DNA of 64,000 nt from Iris pallida (lineage: Eukaryota; Streptophyta; Magnoliopsida; Asparagales; Iridaceae), in assembly GCA_029216955.1 (NCBI GenBank), contig JANAVB010009599.1, positions 2,355,240 through 2,419,239 on the forward strand, given 5' to 3'. The stretch's first letter is position 1. Every line of letters starts with the position of its first letter. Shown here piece by piece: positions 57,280 through 64,000 of this stretch. The notes under the pieces are model-generated. The model was not told where the DNA came from, made no database searches, and saw only the letters and a program-made list of their open reading frames with translations. Both the position numbers and the translations under genes were made by a program.

Positions 57280-59128
57280 CTACAACATAAGTTGAAGATG
57301 AACATTTTGGTACCCATGATCTTATGGGTCCTTGAGGGTTAGTCTTAGGAACCCACATAAAAACTTTTTTGTCAACAAGTTTCCTTGTATGACAATAATT
57401 GGTTGTATGTCCATGCAAGCCACAGTAATTGCAAATCATAGAAGGTTTAGAAGAAGATATGTGAGAATCATGCATGTGTGAATCTCTAGTGCGAGGAGCT
57501 CTAGCATTAGTATTGTGATGATGATAATAAAAAGCATGATGCGAAGTGTTTTTCTTAATAAAAGGTCCTTTCCTTGTGTTAGGAAAGGATTTGTGTGTAG
57601 TGTTCATGTATGAAGTGTGCCTAGCATTATGGTGAGTGTGGAGATGTTTAGGAGCATGCATGTGAGTAGTGTCCTTATTACCAAATCTCTTACATTGCAT
57701 AAGAAGATCATTATACTTAATAGAAGTGTCATATTCTCTCCTATTAGCATCTTGAACTTTGTGCATAGCAAATTCATAAGAGCTTCTCATGGATTGAATC
57801 TCATCATCCTTTTTCTTGATGGTGTCAAGAGATTCTTGAAACTTGAGTCGCAAGGACTCTATTTCATCCGTGTCAGAAGCAGGAGATTTTCCCTTCACAT
57901 CAAGTTGAAGAGCTTCAACCTCTTTAAGAGATTTCTTGTATTTATTTCGAACACCTTTGTGCTCTTCATGCAATTCAAGAATAGCTTTCTCCAAATCATC
58001 ATAGGTAAGAGTGTTTAAGGAGAAATCATCAAGCACCTCATCGGTTGCCATGAGACAGACGTTGGCATTGTGTTTGCACTCCTTGTCGTTGTCGGAGTCG
58101 CTCGCGTCGCTTTCACACCAAATGCTTGTGTTGGCGAACTTTCTGGAGGACGAACTTCCCTTGCTAGGCTTCTCGTACTTGCTTGAGTCTTTTCTTATCA
58201 TCGGACAATCCCTCTTAATGTGTCCGGGTCTTCTGCATTGATAGCACGCCGGATCTTCTTCGTTGTCCTGTCTGAAGCGGTTGGCTTTGTTGAAGTTTAG
58301 GAACTTCCGAAAGTGCTTAGCTGTGAGAGCTATTTCTTCATCGTCGTCCGACTCATTGTCGTCGGAGCTATCCTTGGAGTAGGACTTTGTCGCTTTGAGA
58401 GCAAGAGATTTCTCCTTCTCTTTGGTCTTCTCCTTCTCCTTCACTTGTATGGAGGATTCCTCTTGATCCTTCATATCGAGCTCGTGAGTCATCAGCTTAC
58501 CCATGAGGGTCTCAAGGTTCATGACTGTTAGATCGTTCCCCTCAATGATTGTGGTAGCTTTAGGACTCCAAATTTTCGTCAATCCTCTAAGAATTTTTCT
58601 GATCTTTTTATGAGCAGCATATTCTTTACCAAGAGAAGAGAGAGGGTTAATAATGTCACCAAAACGAGTAAACATGCAAGTAATAGATTTATCATGCTTC
58701 ATTTTAAAGGACTCATATTCTTGCGTGAGTCTACTAATCTTGGATTCCTTTACTTGTGAAGTTCCCTCGTGTGTGACTTCAAGTAACTTCCAAATCTCAT
58801 TGGAAGTCTTGCAAGTAGAGATTCGGTTGAATTCACTACTGTCGAGAGCACAATAAAGAGCATTCATTGCCTTGGCATCTCGACTCGCAAGCTTCTTGGT
58901 ATTTTCAGTAAGAGTGTCCGGAAGGGTGTCAGAAGCAATATCCTCAATAAATCTGGAAGGAGTAGGAAGACCATTTATCACGCAATCCCATAAATCGAAA
59001 TCTATGGACTTTAGATAAATGCTCATCCTAATCTTCCAGTAGTTATAGTTGGTTCCATCAAATAGGGGAGGCCTATTTGTGGAGTGTCCTTCATTGTGGA
59101 AGGTGTTGATACTAGGGTTAGAGGCCAT
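57257..59128 (-). CDS. Element I Gag polyprotein
   Basis: A 623-aa open frame from ATG 59128. The N-terminus reads NRPPLFDGTNYNYWKIRMSI, YLKSIDFDLWDCVINGLP, then LYCALDSSEFNRIS, typical of SIRE-lineage Gag. A zinc knuckle (CYQCRRPGHIKRDC, about residue 295) and a coiled-coil-like Lys/Glu/Leu stretch (about 375-470) follow. A second knuckle-like motif, CNYCGLHGHTTNYC, is near residue 568. It would form capsids and bind RNA. The frame is intact. Protease continues in another frame, by programmed shift or mutation. Confidence 0.88.
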   Translation of the reverse strand: MASNPSINTFHNEGHSTNRPPLFDGTNYNYWKIRMSIYLKSIDFDLWDCVINGLPTPSRFIEDIASDTLPDTLTENTKKLASRDAKAMNALYCALDSSEFNRISTCKTSNEIWKLLEVTHEGTSQVKESKISRLTQEYESFKMKHDKSITCMFTRFGDIINPLSSLGKEYAAHKKIRKILRGLTKIWSPKATTIIEGNDLTVMNLETLMGKLMTHELDMKDQEESSIQVKEKEKTKEKEKSLALKATKSYSKDSSDDNESDDDEEIALTAKHFRKFLNFNKANRFRQDNEEDPACYQCRRPGHIKRDCPMIRKDSSKYEKPSKGSSSSRKFANTSIWCESDASDSDNDKECKHNANVCLMATDEVLDDFSLNTLTYDDLEKAILELHEEHKGVRNKYKKSLKEVEALQLDVKGKSPASDTDEIESLRLKFQESLDTIKKKDDEIQSMRSSYEFAMHKVQDANRREYDTSIKYNDLLMQCKRFGNKDTTHMHAPKHLHTHHNARHTSYMNTTHKSFPNTRKGPFIKKNTSHHAFYYHHHNTNARAPRTRDSHMHDSHISSSKPSMICNYCGLHGHTTNYCHTRKLVDKKVFMWVPKTNPQGPIRSWVPKCSSSTYVVGEESFSC

Positions 59129-59168
59129 GGATCACTCAAAGGGTGTAAATCCAAATCAAGAGAACAAA

Positions 59169-59180
59169 GCTTTGATACCA
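59169..59180 (-). other. Primer-binding site of element I (initiator tRNA-Met)
   Basis: The minus strand reads TGGTATCAAAGC two bases after the LTR, one mismatch from the common plant site TGGTATCAGAGC. Confidence 0.88.
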
Positions 59181-59182
59181 AT

Positions 59183-60498
59183 TGTAGAACCCTAGAGGGG
59201 GGGTGAATAGGGAGATAAAAAAAATCTAGAGCAATAGAAGCAATATATGACAAATAAAAATAAAGAGTAGGAAGATCAAACACAAGATGTATCCTGGTAT
59301 CCTCGCTTGAGGCAATCCAGTCCCGGAACTCTCTCCGGCTTAAATTCACTATTTAATCAAATAGTACACACGAGTTTGGATCCGAAGAACTCGCCAACTT
59401 CAACACGAGTTTGGATCCGAAGACTCGCCAACTTCAACACATGAGTTTTCTTACGAAGGCTCGCCAACTTCAAACAAATGAGAAGAGAACTTGTTGACCT
59501 TCTAACACGTGAAGATCGAAGATTACAACTCGTAAATACTCTAGCACTTGGGAAAGGATGACAATTTGAAAGCTTGGTGGAGTATTAATGGTGAAGCTCT
59601 TTTATGGTTGAGAAAATTTAAAGCTTGTAAGAGATAGTCTTTAAGAGGAGAGAGTGAAACTCCTTTTATACAAATCCAAAGTCATAAAGGCAAATCAGCC
59701 GTCAACCGGATTATTCGCCGGATTTTAGTGGAAATCTGTCGGATTATCCGGTCAACAGTAACGGTCATAAAAAGAGTCGTTGGATGCATTAAATGCACTT
59801 GTCAGATGCCGTTGGATTTGAATTCAAAAGTTGCAAACAAGTCAAGCGGATTATCCGTCGGATTTCAGCGGACATCCGGCGGATGATCCGAACACTAGCT
59901 TACAGACTTGCTGTGAGAGAATCGGATTATCCGTCGGACTTCCGCGGATGTCCGTCGGATGATCCGAACATTTGGCTCACTAACTTGCTGTGAGTTATCG
60001 GATTATCCAGCGGATTTATACGGAAGTCCGTCGGATTATCCGAACATTGGCTCACTGACTTGCTGTGAGCTATCGGATAATCCGGCAGATTTTCACGGAG
60101 GTCCGTCGGATGATCCGATCAATGTCTCACTAACTTGCTGTGAGTGATCGAATTATCCGGCGGATTAGTCCGGAAATCTGACGGATTTTCTGCCTCTTTT
60201 AAATGACTATTTCACCATTTTCTTCCTTTAGCATTGTCATCCTAACAAAGTACGTACAAAGATTTTCTAGACATTTACAGACTCAGGAAAAGAACAAGGA
60301 GAAGAACTGTCTTCTTTGTAGTCTCCAAGCTGCTTCATAGTCTTAGGCAAATCTGATAAAGGAGAGATGCAGAGCTCCATGGTCTTTGATTAGCATCATA
60401 GAATGGAGAATCCTTTCTTCTATTCTTGCCTGTGAGAAGTACAAACTTACGACGTACAAGGGTTATTGTGAACAATAATCAAAATCGATGTACCAACA
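59183..60498 (-). mobile_element. 5' LTR of element I
   Basis: On minus from TGTTGGTACATCG at 60498 to GGGTTCTACA at 59183; followed outward by TSD GACTA (60499-60503). It contains the palindrome array at 59700-60190. Confidence 0.92.
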
Positions 60499-60503
60499 GA
60501 CTA

Positions 60504-61324
60504 AAGAACCGAAAGTATCCTTACTCCTAAGCTAATTGAGGCTGGAACAGAATCTATAATAATAGAGTTGAAATGATAGAGATGACATGTTAGGACCCTT
60601 CTCAAGATACAATCTGATAATCATACACGTCTGTCCTAAATCATGATACTCCGAATCCTCGCCACGCCAGTAAGCAAGGCTGTGATAAACAGTAGATTCC
60701 ATAACTAGGTATGCACCTCTATAATCATATCGTCTGGAATCTTCGCCATGCCGACTAGTATAGCTGCGAGAAATCTCAAATCACATGACCAAGATATGTA
60801 CATCCGAAGTCAGGTCTCTACGTTTCTGCCACGCCGGGTAATATAGCTGCGATAAACTCCAGGTTTCATAACTAAGTAGACGTTTTACCTTCCCGATTAT
60901 TCCCGTCAACATATGTTATCAGAAGATACCGTAACTCAGGCCATAAAATTCATCTCGATATGAAAAATCAAAATCAGCGATTATCCAATAAAATCAAATT
61001 CAATAACAATGAGCAAGGATGAAGAAAAACAAGAGGAAATGATTTTAAATTGACGTTCAAAACAAGATTTCCAAGGTTCGTCATAGGAATCTCTCAAAAG
61101 TCCTAAGCAAAGAGATCAATATGGCACATGATAAGATATCGTCAAGGAAGGACAATTTATTTCGAATTGCAAGAAGAGTTTGCCATGGTAATCAAAAGAT
61201 TGGAATTTTCCTAATATGTGATTGAGTAACTCCTATCATAACCTAAAACCTATATCCTAATAGCAGGCTCGTAATTAGTACTCTAAGTCGAGTACTATTT
61301 CGAAATAGCACTAGTTGTGACTCT
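60504..61324 (-). other. Element D 5' internal leader with three diverged repeats
   Basis: About 820 bp between element I and D's primer site. CGCCACGCCAGTAAGCAAGG, CGCCATGCCGACTAGTATAG and TGCCACGCCGGGTAATATAG (from about 60660, 60746 and 60835) mark three ~87-bp repeats. No protein frame is recognised. Confidence 0.55.
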
Positions 61325-61342
61325 GACCTGAATGGGCCACCA
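61325..61342 (-). other. Primer-binding site of element D (tRNA-Ile)
   Basis: The minus strand reads TGGTGGCCCATTCAGGTC, one mismatch from the B and E sites, with 9 nt (61343-61351) before the LTR. Confidence 0.72.
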
Positions 61343-61351
61343 TAAAAAATG

Positions 61352-64000
<2,649 letters not shown>

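Larger units (their letters stand above)
51291..60498 (-). mobile_element. Element I: Sirevirus-like Ty1/copia retrotransposon
   Basis: It is 9208 bp, with LTRs 51291-52605 and 59183-60498 and TSD GACTA. Minus-strand order is 5' LTR, initiator-Met primer site, gag, protease, truncated integrase, RT-RNase H, noncoding spacer, envelope-like ORF, polypurine tract, 3' LTR. Protease-integrase-RT order defines copia. The long Gag, the extra 3' ORF and the palindromic LTR repeats place it near the SIRE/Maximus lineage. Breaks: gag/pol frame offset, integrase deletion at about 56853, a TAG at 56279-56281 and a stop in the 3' ORF. Confidence 0.92.

Overview
The window looks like intergenic heterochromatin from a flowering plant with a large genome. 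It is built almost wholly of nested transposable elements. I see chromovirus-type Ty3/gypsy LTR retrotransposons, one Sirevirus-like Ty1/copia element and one CACTA DNA transposon. I found no intact host gene, no functional tRNA or rRNA gene and no CRISPR array. Most coding remnants lie on the minus strand and carry stops, frameshifts or deletions.

Left half (1-25367): gypsy element B lies on the minus strand. Its 3' LTR is cut by the window start (1-1252), its pol and gag remnants run from about 1290 to 13640, and its 5' LTR spans 13673-25367. Element A (3928-11182, plus strand, TSD CTTTG) sits in B's reverse transcriptase. A has two 2799-bp LTRs but only a gag-type gene inside, so it is a non-autonomous gag-only retrotransposon. 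A CACTA element (14098-22930, TSD CCA) splits B's 5' LTR. It has no recognisable transposase. It holds four very long near-perfect inverted repeats (hairpins), a repeated ~330-bp module, a GC-rich ~92-bp tandem array, a probable B3-domain gene fragment and two related small ORFs.

Middle (25373-42332): a minus-strand LTR-like block G (25373-27020) interrupts the integrase of gypsy element E (27021-30836, with a 5' LTR from 30837). A GC-rich block of unknown origin (about 33966-34456) follows, then the 3' LTR of gypsy element F (to 36363). F has lost everything between mid reverse transcriptase and the chromodomain. A 4413-bp solo LTR, H (37724-42136, TSD TTTTC), sits in F's gag.

Right half (42333-64000): element D (minus strand) is inserted in F. 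Its 3' LTR starts at 42333 and its 5' LTR runs from 61352 past the window end. D carries a 2950-bp solo LTR, J (45841-48790), in its integrase, a fragment of H-type LTR (about 50345-50910), and the Sirevirus-like copia element I (51291-60498, TSD GACTA). Element I has gag, a truncated pol and an extra envelope-like ORF.

The nesting gives a relative order: E is older than G, G than B, and B than A and the CACTA element; F is older than H and D, and D than J and I. None of the elements in view looks autonomous. Shared features tie the gypsy elements together: an 18-nt primer-binding site matching tRNA-Ile(AAU) placed 9 nt after the LTR, a conserved block just before a short-motif array in three LTR families, and LTRs ending in TGACA. 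All statements about families rest on reading motifs by eye; no database search was possible.
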